DNA of 64,000 bases. It comes from Isochrysis galbana. Its lineage: Eukaryota > Haptophyta > Isochrysidales > Isochrysidaceae. A program made the translations under genes and the position numbers. Under the pieces are notes generated by a model, which worked only from the letters and a program-made list of their open reading frames with translations, had not been told where the DNA came from and ran no database searches. This document shows positions 45,418 through 56,328 of this stretch, one piece after another; position 1 is the stretch's first letter, and the number at the start of each line of letters is the position of its first letter. Location: contig CM030943.1 of NCBI GenBank assembly GCA_018136815.1, positions 3,052,002 through 3,116,001 on the forward strand, written 5' to 3'.

Positions 45418-48400
45418 TTAATCCAGGTCGGGGTTGCCAAAGGTGTTGTAGAGATTGGGCTTGAACGGGTCCTCGTTCAAGAAGCTGGTGTCGTTCTTGA
45501 CCACGCGCCTGAGAGGGCGGGGTGGTGCACCCACGCAGATTAGCCGAGAAGGGTGGGGTCCACCAAGTGGACCGCAGGGGCCCGCGGGCAGCCGATGCAT
45601 GCGCCCGGGGGCCGTGCTTCGCGAGCGCACGTTGATAGCGTGGCGTTGGCGTCGATGTCAACGGCCGTCATGTTTTCAAAGAGGAAGGTCACGTGCCTGG
45701 AGCCGCGAGGCGGGGAGGGCGTCAGCCGCCGGCGAGCTGCGCAGCCACGTCGAGGGGGGAACGCCGCACCTGAAGTCGTAGACATTGGTTGTGAACCACA
45801 GCCAGCCCGGCAGCAGCTTGTTGCCAACGAAGGAGAGGAACGGCCACAGAATCATCAGGACCCACTCGACGATGGGCTGCACGTACTTCTGCCAAAGCCC
45901 CCGGGAATAGAGGAAGTTGAAGAGCATCACGCCGGCAATGGCGAGTGCAATGATGTTGAGGATGAGTTCCCCGACGGAGTTGCCACCGAGGTAGTACCAC
46001 TTGCCCTCTGGCTCCTCCTCGTCCTCCTCGTCCTCCTCGTCATCGTCCTCGGCGATCTCGGCGGCCGACTTGGTCTGTACCAGTGTGGTAAGGGCGGGTG
46101 GGCGTTCCACGCTGGACCAGGCGCGGATGCGGAGGGCCTGAGAGCGGCGCGCGCGGCCAAACGCGCAGTGACGCGCGGAGGAGGGGTGGGGCACCTCCTC
46201 CTGCTTGCGCTTGTTGATCGTCTTCTTCATGAGCACCTTCTTGTCGCAGCCAAGGTAGGCGGAGCAAAGGCAGTGGATCTCATACGCGACGAGGCCCTCC
46301 CTGGGTGCGAGGAACTTGAGCTGCACTTTCTCGAACCGCGAGTTCTGCGACAACTTCTGGTAGCCGACCAGCTTGTTGGACTTGACCTCGACAAGCAGCA
46401 CCATCCACTGCTCGTAGCGCTCAAAAGGGAAGTGCGGCGCGTGGACGGGGACCTGCTCAGAGCGGGCGCGGTGAAGTCAGAAGGCGCAGCGTTCGCCCGA
46501 TGGCCGACCGCTCGGGGCAATGTGAGGCGGTGACGAGCGCGCGGCAGCGTGCGGCGGATGGACGCTCACCGGGTCGCGAAGCGGCTTGGCGGCAAAGCCG
46601 AGCTCGCCCGCCTGCGGATTGCGAGCCTTCTCCCGTTCGCGCTTGCGCTTCTGCCGCTCAAAATATGCGTCGCGCCACTCGTCCATCAGCTCCTCCTTCT
46701 TAGCATCGTACTCCTCGCTGTCCTTCTCGAGGTGCGTCAGCTGCTTGTCGAAGAGGCTCTCATCGGGCTCGTCGTCCTCCTCGTCCGAGTCCACCCAATC
46801 GGGGTCCTCCGGGAGGTGCTTGCGCTCCACCTTGACGGTCAGGTTGAGCACGTCGCCCTCTTGGACGTCCTCCTCGTCCTCGACGCGCGCATCGTAAGTG
46901 ATCTCAATGTCGGGGAAGTGGGCGAGGAACAAGTCGATGTCGTGGTGCTGCTCCTCGGTCAGCTTGGGCAAGTTCTCGCGGCGAGCCGACGGGCCCATCT
47001 CGCGCAGCCGGTCGATGCTCGAGCTTCCTGCCTTGGCGTCCTTCGAGCCGAGGAAGCGCATGCAATTCTTGACCTGTCACGGCGGCGCGAGGGGCGGGTG
47101 CCTTAAACCTGTCGCGGCGGCGCGAGGGGTGGGTGGGGCTGCGCGGCGGCGTGCGGCCTCGCCTGCGACATGTCGAAATGGGGCAGCTGGAGCAGCGGGT
47201 TGGAGTGGAACCACAGCGCCTGCGTGAGGAGCTGCGAGAACTCGATGACGTTGATGGTGGCGGTCACGAAGCGCTGCTCCATGCAAATGTTGAGAAGGCC
47301 GTTGAGCAGCCGGTGTGCCGAGGTGAGCACGTACTCCATGTCGGCCTGCAGCGACGCAGGGACGGGCTCGCGAAGGAGGAAGGCGTAGAGCAGCGTCTTC
47401 ACCTTCATGATGTCGTTGTTGATGTCTCCCTGGTTCTTAACAAAGTGCTCGGAGACGCGCTTGTGCAGGCGCGAGAGGTCGTCCGCCTGCGTGTTCTTGC
47501 ACGGCACCCCTTCGCAAAACTCGACGGCCGAGGCAAGGATCCCCGGCATGAACTTGGTGGCCGTGTGCTCCGAGACCTGGCGGTAGAAGCGGTACGCGGT
47601 GTTTTGCATGACGCCATCCTCGAGGAACTTGGATGAGTTGCGCCACCTGCGCGTGGGCACACGGGGCGAACGGTGAGCCGCGTGCCCGGTGAGTCGACGA
47701 CCGGGGCGAGGCGCGGCATACCAGAGGCCTACGACCGTCGGAATGACGACGATCAGCGCGACGAAGTATGCGACGAGGATGGCGAGCTCGTTGTCCTTGT
47801 TGGTGAGCCACGAAGGCAAGCCGATCGTCACCGAGGTGCCGTGGTACCCGTCAGGGTTGCCGTACCTGTAAGCGCAAGGCGAGCGAGGAACCGGGTCGCA
47901 CTGAGCCCCTCCGCAAAACGCCAAACCAAATCTCCTCTAAACCCAACCCGTCGGCGGGCGTCGACGCGCGGCGCACTTTTCATAGTTCTCGCGCGTCGCG
48001 TCGTTGGTGAGCACCTCGTAGGCTTTTGAGATCTTGACAAAGATGTCGCCGGCTTCTGGGTTCTTGTCCGGGTGGTACTGCGCACGCAGCAGGTGATGAC
48101 CGTCGTGCGGGCGGCGGCGGCGATGGCCGGGCGGGCGAGCGGGCGGCGGCGGCGGCGCGCGGTCCTGTTGAGATGGGGGAGCTGCACCTGGAGCGACATG
48201 CGGCGGTACGCCTTCTTGATCTCATTGGGCGTGGCGCCCTCCTCAATCTCGAGAATCTTGAACGGGTTGAACGCATACATCTCCTCGCCCTGTATGGTGG
48301 AGGCCGGAGGCGCTCAGCTCAGCGTGAGGGCTTCACCTCGAGGGCAGGGCGCCATAGCGGACCCACCTGCATGGTCGTCAGGCGCATGAGCAGTGCGATG

Positions 48401-49687
48401 AGCAAGGTCCACGAGACCACGAACCCTACGCCGCGCCACCCAACCAGCTTGGCGACGAGCTCTCTTCTCCGTTCCTGCGATGTCACGGCACACACATGCT
48501 CAGTGCCAGAGTCTGGCTCACAACTTGGCGCGGGCACGCGGAAGGGCAAAGTGGCGACACTCACCCGCTCGGCTCGGTCGTTTTTCTCCTTGCACGAGGA
48601 GAGCTGCACCGTCCAGTCCCTCGCGGGGCGCAACTGCAATAGGAAGGGAGAAGGGGAAGCCGTGAATGCGGTGCGGCGTGCTACGCCACCTCGGTGCGGG
48701 CTCACTCAGACCAAGCAGCCGGCTCGCACACGTCGGAAGCACCGACTTTTCGCAATTTGCCACGCTCCTCGCGTCCTGAAGCCAGCTCGTGACATCCCTT
48801 CCCGTTCGAACACTTGCCCCGCCTTCTTCCTCATGTGCGCAGGCTCACGTCCTGGCCCGCGACTCAGCCTCCCCTCCCCATGCTCATCACGCATGGCCTC
48901 GCCCCGCGAACCTCCCTCGGTTGCTTCCCCCCCTCCCATCCTCAGCATCCACATGAAGGAGACATGAAGGAGCTCCTGTGTCCTGATGATGCCTCTTGGA
49001 TCCCACGTCACTTGCCCCTCTCCCTCTCCCTTCCCCCCTCTCCTTCCCCGCACATCCCAAGCCTGGAGATCTAGCTTCCCCTCCTCGGCTCATTCCCAAT
49101 CCCCAACCCACCTCCCCATCAGGCACCGATCCAGCTGTCTGTCCTCCCCTCATTCGCCACCGCCCCCCCCCCCCCCCCCCACCCCCACCGCCCCCCCCCC
49201 ACCCCCCACAGCCAACAGCTCACCTCTCCCTCCCTCCTCTCCCTCCGCGCCACACGGCATTCTCCCTCCCTCCCGCCCCTCTCCTCACCCTCAGCCTCGA
49301 GAGAAAGGAGTAGGATATCGGCGAGATCTCCAACCCCTCCGCCCCTTCCTCTAGCCCCCTCGCTGCCCCCGTGCGCCCGTCCCCCTCGCTGCCCCTCCTC
49401 CAATTGGTCCCTCTCCCCCGCCCCCCGCCCCGTTTCTCACCCTCAGCGTCGAGATGAAGGAGTAGGACATCGGCGAGATGACGGCGACCATCACCTGCGA
49501 GAGAAAAACAGGGCAGGGCACAGCTGAATGGGGTCCTCTGGGAAGGCGGGAGAGGATGAGAGATGGGTCAGAATGTTGCGAAACCTTGCTGGTTTCCGTC
49601 TGTACCGTACCGCCTGCGCGCCGCGGCCGTGCGTACCGCGAGGAGGAACCAGTAGAAGGCCACATCGTCGAAGACCTCGAAGGCCAT
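45418..49687 (-). CDS. SEC63: SEC63, ER translocon J-domain subunit
   Basis: Thirteen exons join in phase to 778 residues: 49687-49637, 49494-49441, 48633-48565, 48474-48367, 48289-48188, 48077-47977, 47865-47722, 47646-47163, 47073-46570, 46452-46195, 46074-45770, 45696-45631, 45508-45418. The N-terminus has membrane segments ([20 protein letters not shown]). A lumenal DnaJ domain ([25 protein letters not shown] intact) is followed by a third membrane segment ([20 protein letters not shown]). Then come the cytosolic Sec63 domains and an acidic stretch ([15 protein letters not shown]). SEC63 binds the Sec61 channel and recruits BiP to drive import. Exon 8 ends at a GC donor (CAG/GCGAGG). After the acidic part there are two more hydrophobic segments and an [16 protein letters not shown] tail, not usual in this family. 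Confidence 0.92.
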
Positions 49688-49699
49688 ATCTCCCTCCGC

Positions 49700-50410
49700 G
49701 GGGGAAGAGGAGAGTGGGGAGGGGGGAGAGAGAGAGAGAGAGAAGAGAGAGAGAGAAGAGAGAGCGGGAGGGGGTGGGGGAGAGAGAAAGGAACGGGTGG
49801 GTTAAGAGGAGAGTTTGCGGAGAGGAGAAGGGGAGAAGAGGAAGGAAGAGGGGGGGAAAGGGGAAGGGAGAGAGGGAGGGCGAGAGGGGGGGGAGGGAGA
49901 GAGAAGAGAGGAGGTGAGAGAGGAAAGAAGAGAGAGGGAGAGGCGGGGGGGGGGGGCGATGGAGAGAGAGAGAGAGTAGGAGAGAGGGAACGGGGTGGAG
50001 AGAGGGGAGGCATCGGTGGCCGGCGAGAGCGAGGAAGGTGAGAGGGTTTAGAACTCACTTTACGTGAAAGAAGGGAAGGGGTTAGGGGGAAGAGGAAGAG
50101 CATGAGGTCAGCAGAGAGGAGGATGACGAGTACGTAATACAGAGGGAAGAGGAGGGAAGAAACCGAGGGGAGGGGTAGGGGGAGAGTGGGGGAGGTTCGG
50201 AGCGCGTCGGGGGAGAGAGAGAGAGAGAGAGAGATTAGAGAACGCATTTTAAGCGAATGAAGGGAGGGGGTAGGGGGGAAGTGGGAGAGCGTGAGGAAAG
50301 CACATGGGACCTCAAGAATAGAGAAATATCGAGGGAAAGAGAGAGAGGAAACCGAGGGGAGGGGAGGAGGAGAGCGGGGGAGGTTCGGAGCGCGCGGGGG
50401 CGGGGGGGGA

Positions 50411-50441
<31 letters not shown>

Positions 50442-50642
50442 GTGGAGAGTAAGGGGAGAAGCGGAGAGAGAGAGAAGAAAGAGAGAGAGAGAGAGAGGAA
50501 AGAGAGGAGAGAGAGAGGAGAGAGAGAGAGAGGGAGGGAGAGAGAGAGAGAAGAGAGTAAGGGGAGAAGGCCAGAGAGAGAGAAGAAAGAGAGAGAGAGA
50601 GAGCAAAGAGCGGAGAGAGAGAGGAGAGAGAGAGGGAGAGAG

Positions 50643-50677
<35 letters not shown>

Positions 50678-50870
50678 CGGGGGGGGGGGGGGAGCGTGGC
50701 CAGTCTGCGCCTCCCCCTTCGTCTCTCTCTCTCTCTCCGCAGTGAAAAAGAAAACGGTGGAGAGAGAGAGAGAGGGAGGGAGAGAGAGAGAGAGAAGAGA
50801 GTAAGGGGAGAAGGGCAGAGAGAGAGAAGAAAGAGCGGAGAGAGAGAGGAGAGAGAGAGGGAGAGAAGAG

Positions 50871-50902
<32 letters not shown>

Positions 50903-51840
50903 CGGGGGGGGGGGGGAGCGTGGCCAGTCTGCGCCTCCCCCTTCGTCTCTCTCTCTCTCTCCGCAGTGAAAAAGAAAACGGAGGGGGCCCCCGCGCCCCC
51001 ACGCACGTGCCCCGGAGGAGGGGGGAGTTTTGTTCTTTGGGGGGGGGGGGGGTTGTGTTTTTTGGGTGGTGGGCCCCCCCGCGAACCAAAAAAAAAACCA
51101 AGCCCACGAGGAGCGCGCGGGGGGGGGGGGAGTTTTGTTTTGGGGGGGGGGGGGGTTGTGTGGTGGGCCCCCCCGCGAACCCAAAAAAACAAACAAACCC
51201 ACGAGGAGCGCGCGGGGGGGGGGGGGGGGGGGGGCCACGGCCAGCGCCAGCGCGTCAGGACGGCGGAGTTTTGTTTGTTCGCGCGCCGAAAAGAAAAGCC
51301 GACGAGGGGGGGGCCGCCGAGTCGGCTCGTGCTACGCATCTCACACTGCCCAACACTTGAAAAAGACCCGCGCCCACGCACGTGCCCCGACGAGCAGGGG
51401 TTTTGTTTTCGTCCCCCCGAAAAAAAGCGAAGAGGGAGGGGGGGGGGGGCACGAGATACATGACCATTCATTGGTCATTGGCCCCCGGCCAAGAGTCGGA
51501 CACGGCAGGTGGTGGAAGATGAGGACGAGGGGGGACGATGGCAGCTCCGGCTGGCTCCTACTTACTCCCACCCTCCCCGCCCTAGTTAGTTGGGTTGTAA
51601 GTACTGATGTACTGATATATATATAGGGGACCTCAAGAATAGAGAAATATCGAGGGAAAGAGAGAGAAGAAACCGAGGGGAGGGACGGGGAGAGCGGGGG
51701 AGGTTCGGAGCGCGCCGGGGGGGGGGGGGAGAGAGAGAGAGAGAGAGTAGAGAGTAGAGAGTAAGGGGAGAGGGGGAGAGAGAGAGTAGAAAGAGAGAGA
51801 GAGAGAGGAAAGAGAGGAGAGAGAGGGAAAAAAAACATCT
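49700..51840. repeat. Purine-rich low-complexity block with internal duplications
   Basis: (GA)n with G-runs upstream of SEC63. A unit ending CTCCGCAGTGAAAAAGAAAA occurs at 50735-50756, 50962-50983 and again at 53265. TTTTGTTTTGGGG and GGGGGCCCCCGCG blocks repeat at 51000-51240. The stretch GACCTCAAGAATAGAGAAAT occurs at 50310 and 51630. Confidence 0.8.
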
Positions 51841-51884
51841 GAAGATTCTGGGCTACACACCTACTACTGACTGGGACTGGTCTC

Positions 51885-51903
51885 TGTCGCATCCGCGATC
51901 GAC
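51885..51903 (+). repeat. LINE 5'-terminal hairpin, type B
   Basis: TGTCGCATCCGCGATCGAC. The sequence after position 20 differs from the other B copies. Confidence 0.7.
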
Positions 51904-52558
51904 CTTTTTGTTTTAGAAGTTGTTTGCGTTTCTTTGTTCCCTCCTTGCAGGCTAGCCACGAGTCACCGTCGTAGTGTCCTACATTCGTCCATTCGCCCTT
52001 GTTGCCCTCGCCTCCTTTATCGCCTCCTTTGTCGCCTGCTTGCCCCCCACCTGGCTTACCTCCTTGCGTGCTCCTCGCGTTTTAGGCTAAGTCGCGCGGT
52101 CAGGTATCGCCGGTGCAAGGAACCGCCCCATGTGTGACCCTGATTCCCCCTCAGGTGTTGGCCGTTGGATTATATCGTGGCGCTATTTTACTTCGGTCTT
52201 CATCAAATCACTTAAGGGTTTTCGAAAGATTCCCTCCTTATTCCTGTGCGTAACTGTCGCCCCGTCGGATCGTCCGTCGCCCCGTCGCTCTCTTGTCGGC
52301 ATTCTCTTCCTTGTTCGATCTGCCAGCGGGTTCCTGTGCGTTCCGTGATAGGGATACGTTAGTGTGGAGAGTGTTGATGTGAGTGTAGTGTCATCTCGTC
52401 GGTCCATCGGCCTCTAGCCGTCTGTCGGCTGTCGTTCTTCGTTCGTCGCTCTCGTCCTCGTTCTCGTCCCCGTTCTCGTCCCTCGTTCTCAACACTACCT
52501 CAATACCAAACCTCTCCAATCCCTCAGCCCCAGCCTATCCATCCCGATCCGCCCAGCC

Positions 52559-52966
52559 ATGTCCGCTCCGTCGTCGCGCTCGCCCTCGCCGAGGCCCGTC
52601 CTCCCGCCTTTCTCTGCTGAGGAGGTGGTCCAGCCCGTCATTGGCCACTCCCCAACTTCCGCCGCGCCTCTCGCCGCTTCCCTTCCGTTCCCTCCGTTCC
52701 CATCCGAGGCAGTGGTAACCTCGGATCCGTCAGTCTCCCTTCTCTACTTGCATCGCCCTTACTTCCCTCCCTCCACCTCTTCCCCTGCCCCCCTTCTTTC
52801 CTTTTTCTTCGGTTTCCGGGGTCCGGCCTTGGTGCGCTACCTAAGGCCTGGTTCGGAGTGCGGGGGCCGGGCAGGCCTGTCGTGTCTTCTCTTTTGGCGT
52901 TCGCGTCTGCCTTCGCTCGCGCCTGTTGTGACAGTGGCGCCGGGTCGGCTGCGTCTCTGGTGTTGA
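52559..52966 (+). pseudogene. LINE ORF1 N-terminus, copy B3
   Basis: MSAPSSRSPSPRPVLPP, then AAPLAASLPFPPFPSEAVV, parallels copy B1 (6733 and the 6669 frame). It loses family similarity after about 52750 and has no finger. Confidence 0.55.
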
Positions 52967-52979
52967 CCTTGTTCTACGT

Positions 52980-53250
52980 TTTGTTGGCTTATTCGTCTTT
53001 GTTTTGTTGCTCCTTGGTTTCCTCGACAGCGTGTGCTATCCTCAGCTTTGTGGCTAGATTTACTAGTTCCTTGCTGGGTTTGAGCCCGCCGTTGTCGTTC
53101 ATACTGAAAACGGGCCTCAAGTCGCTTATGTCTATCCGTTTTTTGGGTTGTCTACCCATGCCCGCTTGGGCGGTTCTTGCCGCGTCGGTTTCGTTTGCGA
53201 AGAGTAGAGCTTTACTTAGCGTGGTGTATCGTTCTATTGTCTATTGTTCC
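52980..53250 (-). pseudogene. LINE ORF2 C-terminal fragment in inverted orientation
   Basis: Minus strand reads KALLFANETDAARTAQAGMG, RQPKKRIDISDLRPVFSMND and GGLKPSKELVNLATKLRIA. This aligns with GRKPKIKKTTELSTPMFIED and LQLSKEFGLVAKALGLDE at the end of the ORF2 piece 1950-2200. Confidence 0.65.
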
Positions 53251-53668
53251 TATCAGTATTGATTCTCCGCAGTGAAAAAGAAAACGGAGGGGGCCCCCGC
53301 GCCCCCACGCACGTGCCCCGGAGGAGGGGGGAGTTTTGTTTTTTGGTGGGGCTGTCCTCACGCTCTTCCTCTTCCCCCTACCCCCTTCCCTTCTTTCACG
53401 TAAAGTGAGTTCTAAACCCTCTCACCTTCCTCGCTCTCGCCGGCCACCGATGCCTCCCCTCTAGCGAGCGCAGGGGAACGACAGCAAGGAGGGACCAAAG
53501 ACAGAGCAAGGCCCAAGGTGCAAAGGAGCGAAACATGAGCGAGACCGGCCACAAAGGGGCGCGACGGCAAGGAGCGAGGGGCGAATTACGAGTGATGAGT
53601 TCTACAAGTTACGAGTAAAACTCCGTGGCAACAAGAACGACTGAGCGCGAAGACGCCTAAGGTCGGAA

Positions 53669-53688
53669 GTCGATCGCGGATGCGACAC
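53669..53688 (-). repeat. LINE 5'-terminal hairpin, type B
   Basis: Minus-strand TGTCGCATCCGCGATCGAC, preceded by GACGCCTAAGGTCGGAA as at 35301 (+ strand reading). Confidence 0.7.
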
Positions 53689-53689
53689 T

Positions 53690-53965
53690 CACATTCCCTA
53701 GGTCCGCTACCCTTGGCTTGTAGGTCCTTGCTTCTTTCTTCTCGGTCAAGGTTTTGGCGAGCGAGTCTCGGTTGCTCTATCCGCTCGAGATTTGAGGTTT
53801 AATTTGCCATCTCCCCTTGGAGATCAGTGTAGGTTCGCTTCTTAGGTGAGGGAATCTTTCCCCGTGATGCAAGTTACATGCAAGCCCTTGGCCCATTTGG
53901 TGTTTCTTCCCCTTGGTTGTTATTCAGGGTTGTTCGTTGTTCGTTGGAAGCGTCTAGAAATCCAG
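53690..53965 (+). mobile_element. LINE type C 5' UTR fragment, copy C3
   Basis: Nearly identical to 29950-30210 (TTGAGGTTTAATTTGCCATC, GCAAGCCCTTGGCCC, GCGTCTAGAA). It starts abruptly one base after the B hairpin at 53688. Confidence 0.65.
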
Positions 53966-54954
53966 TCCAGTTATTTGGCTCCCGGTACGCCGACTTCCGA
54001 AGAGGAAGAGATGAAAGCGGCCCTGGCGGAAGATCCGTTCGTAGAGCCACTCATAGGTTCAGGAGGGTGATGACCATGGCTTCGTAATGCGCTGCGCGCT
54101 GCGAGAGGCGCGCGTGAAGGCAGTCGATAAATTATACCGGAGGGGGCCCGAAATATATTTCCGCGCGGTCGTCAACGGCCTGTGATTGAGTATTTTTCGA
54201 AAATTTTGCCGGAGGACCCCGGATTTCTTTTGCTGATCTCTCATACCAGAACCTATGGGGAGCGTATTAGCTTATTTATATTTAGGTCCTCGGTCCTCCT
54301 TTGCCCATTACCGATGGTGCATGGTGCCCTCCGCACCCCCCTAGTTAGTGAGTGACCGGGCTATTGTTAGAGCCTCATCGCGTGTGCAGAGGGGGGCGAG
54401 GGGGGCGGTAACACCCACCTTTTTCCTCGGCAATTTTTCATGGCGGCAGGTAAGCCCCCTAGGACCCTTTCCTTGGGCTTGGGGGGTTGGGGGGACGGTC
54501 AAAAAAATCAGCACCCCCACATGCCAAATGTTAGTAGTTAGTGGTATAAATCATTTTTTGATCACCCTAAATCTAGGGAGGATCCACACATCCACACGCA
54601 CACAACACAAAATGAGAATAAAGTAAGAGTCTTGTAATTTTGTGTGACCGTGTCTCCGACCTGCGGTAGTACTTTACTTCTCAGCGAGCGAGAGGTGAGA
54701 GTGTCGCCAGTACTCTAGTTAGTTCTTAGACGAGGGGGATGTGTGAGGGGCGAAGGAAGAAGGGAAGAGAGGGAGGGGAGAGAGGAGAGGAGAGAGAGGG
54801 GGGAGAGAGGAGAAAAGGGGCGAGGGGAGAGAGAAAAGTTCGCGTTTTCTTTTCTGGACAGAGAAAGAACTCCTTGACGACGACCGAGGACCGACGGATC
54901 GATCCATCGGCCTTCCCGCGAGCGTCCGCCTCACCCTTTCCGTTCCTCCTACCT

Positions 54955-55506
54955 ATGGATGAGCCGGTTGTGAGTCTGGACAGCGTGCTATGTGATGAGT
55001 ATTTCGAATTGCCTGCCCCGCTTGATCAAGCTGACCCTGACTCGGGTCAGAGCTCGTTCGAGGAGTTCTCAGAGGGTCTTCAAGATGAGAAGTCTGAGTG
55101 TGGCCTCACAAGCGTTCCACGTACGGGAGACAGTCCGGCCTCAGAGTTCAGCTCTGAAACCGCAGATGGCCCGTTGGAATCGATGTCGATAGCAGCGTTG
55201 AATCCCCCGACAGTGTTTAGCAAGAGCGACCGCATGCATGAGGGATCTCCCATGAGGCAAGGCAACCAGTCGTCCAATATCGGCTGCGCACAAGCCACAG
55301 AGGAAATCGGCGCACCTCACGCCGACGTAGCTTATGCTTCATGCGACCAGAAATCTATCGTCTTGCTGCATGGTTTATCAAGCAGGCTGAGTGCCATTGA
55401 AGAAAAAAACCGCGTGATGATGAACTTCGCCCGCATCAATTTTGCACTCATGATGGGAACGGCCTTGCTTTTGGCATGGAGTTCTTCACTGCGAGGATGG
55501 CGTTGA
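54955..55506 (+). CDS. Small acidic protein with C-terminal membrane segment, unrecognised
   Basis: 183 residues from MDEPVVSLDSVLCDEYF to GWR. The first 130 residues are acidic and Ser-rich (SSFEEFSEGLQDEKSE). A helical piece (LLHGLSSRLSAIEEKNRVM) then precedes a single hydrophobic stretch (NFALMMGTALLLAW) nine residues from the end, as in tail-anchored proteins. A CT/GA-rich tract lies just upstream. No family recognised. The composition supports a real gene, but splicing was not resolved. Confidence 0.45.
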   Translation: MDEPVVSLDSVLCDEYFELPAPLDQADPDSGQSSFEEFSEGLQDEKSECGLTSVPRTGDSPASEFSSETADGPLESMSIAALNPPTVFSKSDRMHEGSPMRQGNQSSNIGCAQATEEIGAPHADVAYASCDQKSIVLLHGLSSRLSAIEEKNRVMMNFARINFALMMGTALLLAWSSSLRGWR

Positions 55507-55867
55507 AGTTCTTCGCGTTCCGACAAAGCACGCGCACATGACATGGATCCGATGTATGGCAATAGGAATTCTGGGTGTTGTGACTTGCAAAAATTCTTGA
55601 TACAATGCGCGTTTGCTACCATGGGTCCGTTGCAAGTTCGTCTATCGTGGAGACTGTGGTCGCGCTGTGTTAAGGAGATCGAGGGTTGTGCGGCATTTGC
55701 TAGGGAGAAGCGGACGCTTGTTAATTGTGCATGCAGCCGATCGGATGATGGAAAGTGGACTTATGCAAAGATTTGGTTGACTAACAAGGTGGTGGTGGTG
55801 GTGGTGGTGTGGCATATAAAAAAAGACTCAAGTCGAACTCTAACTCTGACGGATTATAATAATAATC

Positions 55868-56328
55868 TAACTGAGCGTTAGTACCACTACTCCCACTAGC
55901 CCGGTACTAGCTCACGACACCCCTCAGCGCACTTGCCCGCACGCCTTGAAGTGGTGGCACAGACACACACATGTGCATCCCTTCGAATCTCCCCCCTCGC
56001 AAACCCCTGGCTCCCATTGTAACTCATAACTCCCCACAAGTTACAATGAGGGAAAACCCAGTGAGGCGAACCGACCTACGTAGGGCGACTCACCGGGGGA
56101 AAACACCGGGGGGGGGGGGGTTGGTCGAGAAGCAGATCGGCCCTTACAGCTCGCGCCGCGAGCAGTCCTCGACGAAATAAATGAAAATGACTGCGGCCCC
56201 CGACCCCGACACGCGACACCTGCCACAAGGACGTCTTGAGCCACTCCCTTCTCTTCCCACTCCTGTCGCCAGCCGCCCCCCTTCGCCCGTTTGGGGCCCG
56301 TTTCTTACCGCACTCCATCGGGGGGGTA
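55868..56328 (+). mobile_element. Retroposon family F copy 3 (without MITE)
   Basis: Matches 28003-28545 without the MITE: GTTAGTACCACTACTCCCAC, CGCACGCCTTGAAGTGG at the MITE-free site, GGGAAAACCC and GGCCCTTACAGCTCGCG. It is cut at 56328 by a LINE with type E hairpin. Confidence 0.65.

Larger units (their letters stand above)
51885..53688 (+). mobile_element. Mosaic bounded by inverted LINE hairpins (copy B3)
   Basis: Plus-strand TGTCGCATCCGCGATCGAC at 51885-51903 and its reverse complement at 53669-53688. In between: a 5' UTR and ORF1 start MSAPSSRSPSP (52559, +); an inverted ORF2 C-terminal piece (53250-52980, -); a piece copied from 50962-51035 joined to the reverse complement of about 49990-50110; and a B-type 5' UTR in minus orientation (53465-53688). 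Confidence 0.6.

Noticed and set aside
51885-53688. DNA transposon with 19-bp inverted ends and a 3-bp CTC duplication
   Set aside because: The same 19-mer occurs singly at other LINE starts, the interior is LINE ORF1/ORF2 fragments, and a 3-bp match is expected by chance in one of 64 cases.
5726-53688. TGTCGCAT...ATGCGACA as LTR ends
   Set aside because: LTRs need direct repeats of the whole terminal block. Here opposite ends share only the hairpin, and most loci have one end next to LINE ORF1.
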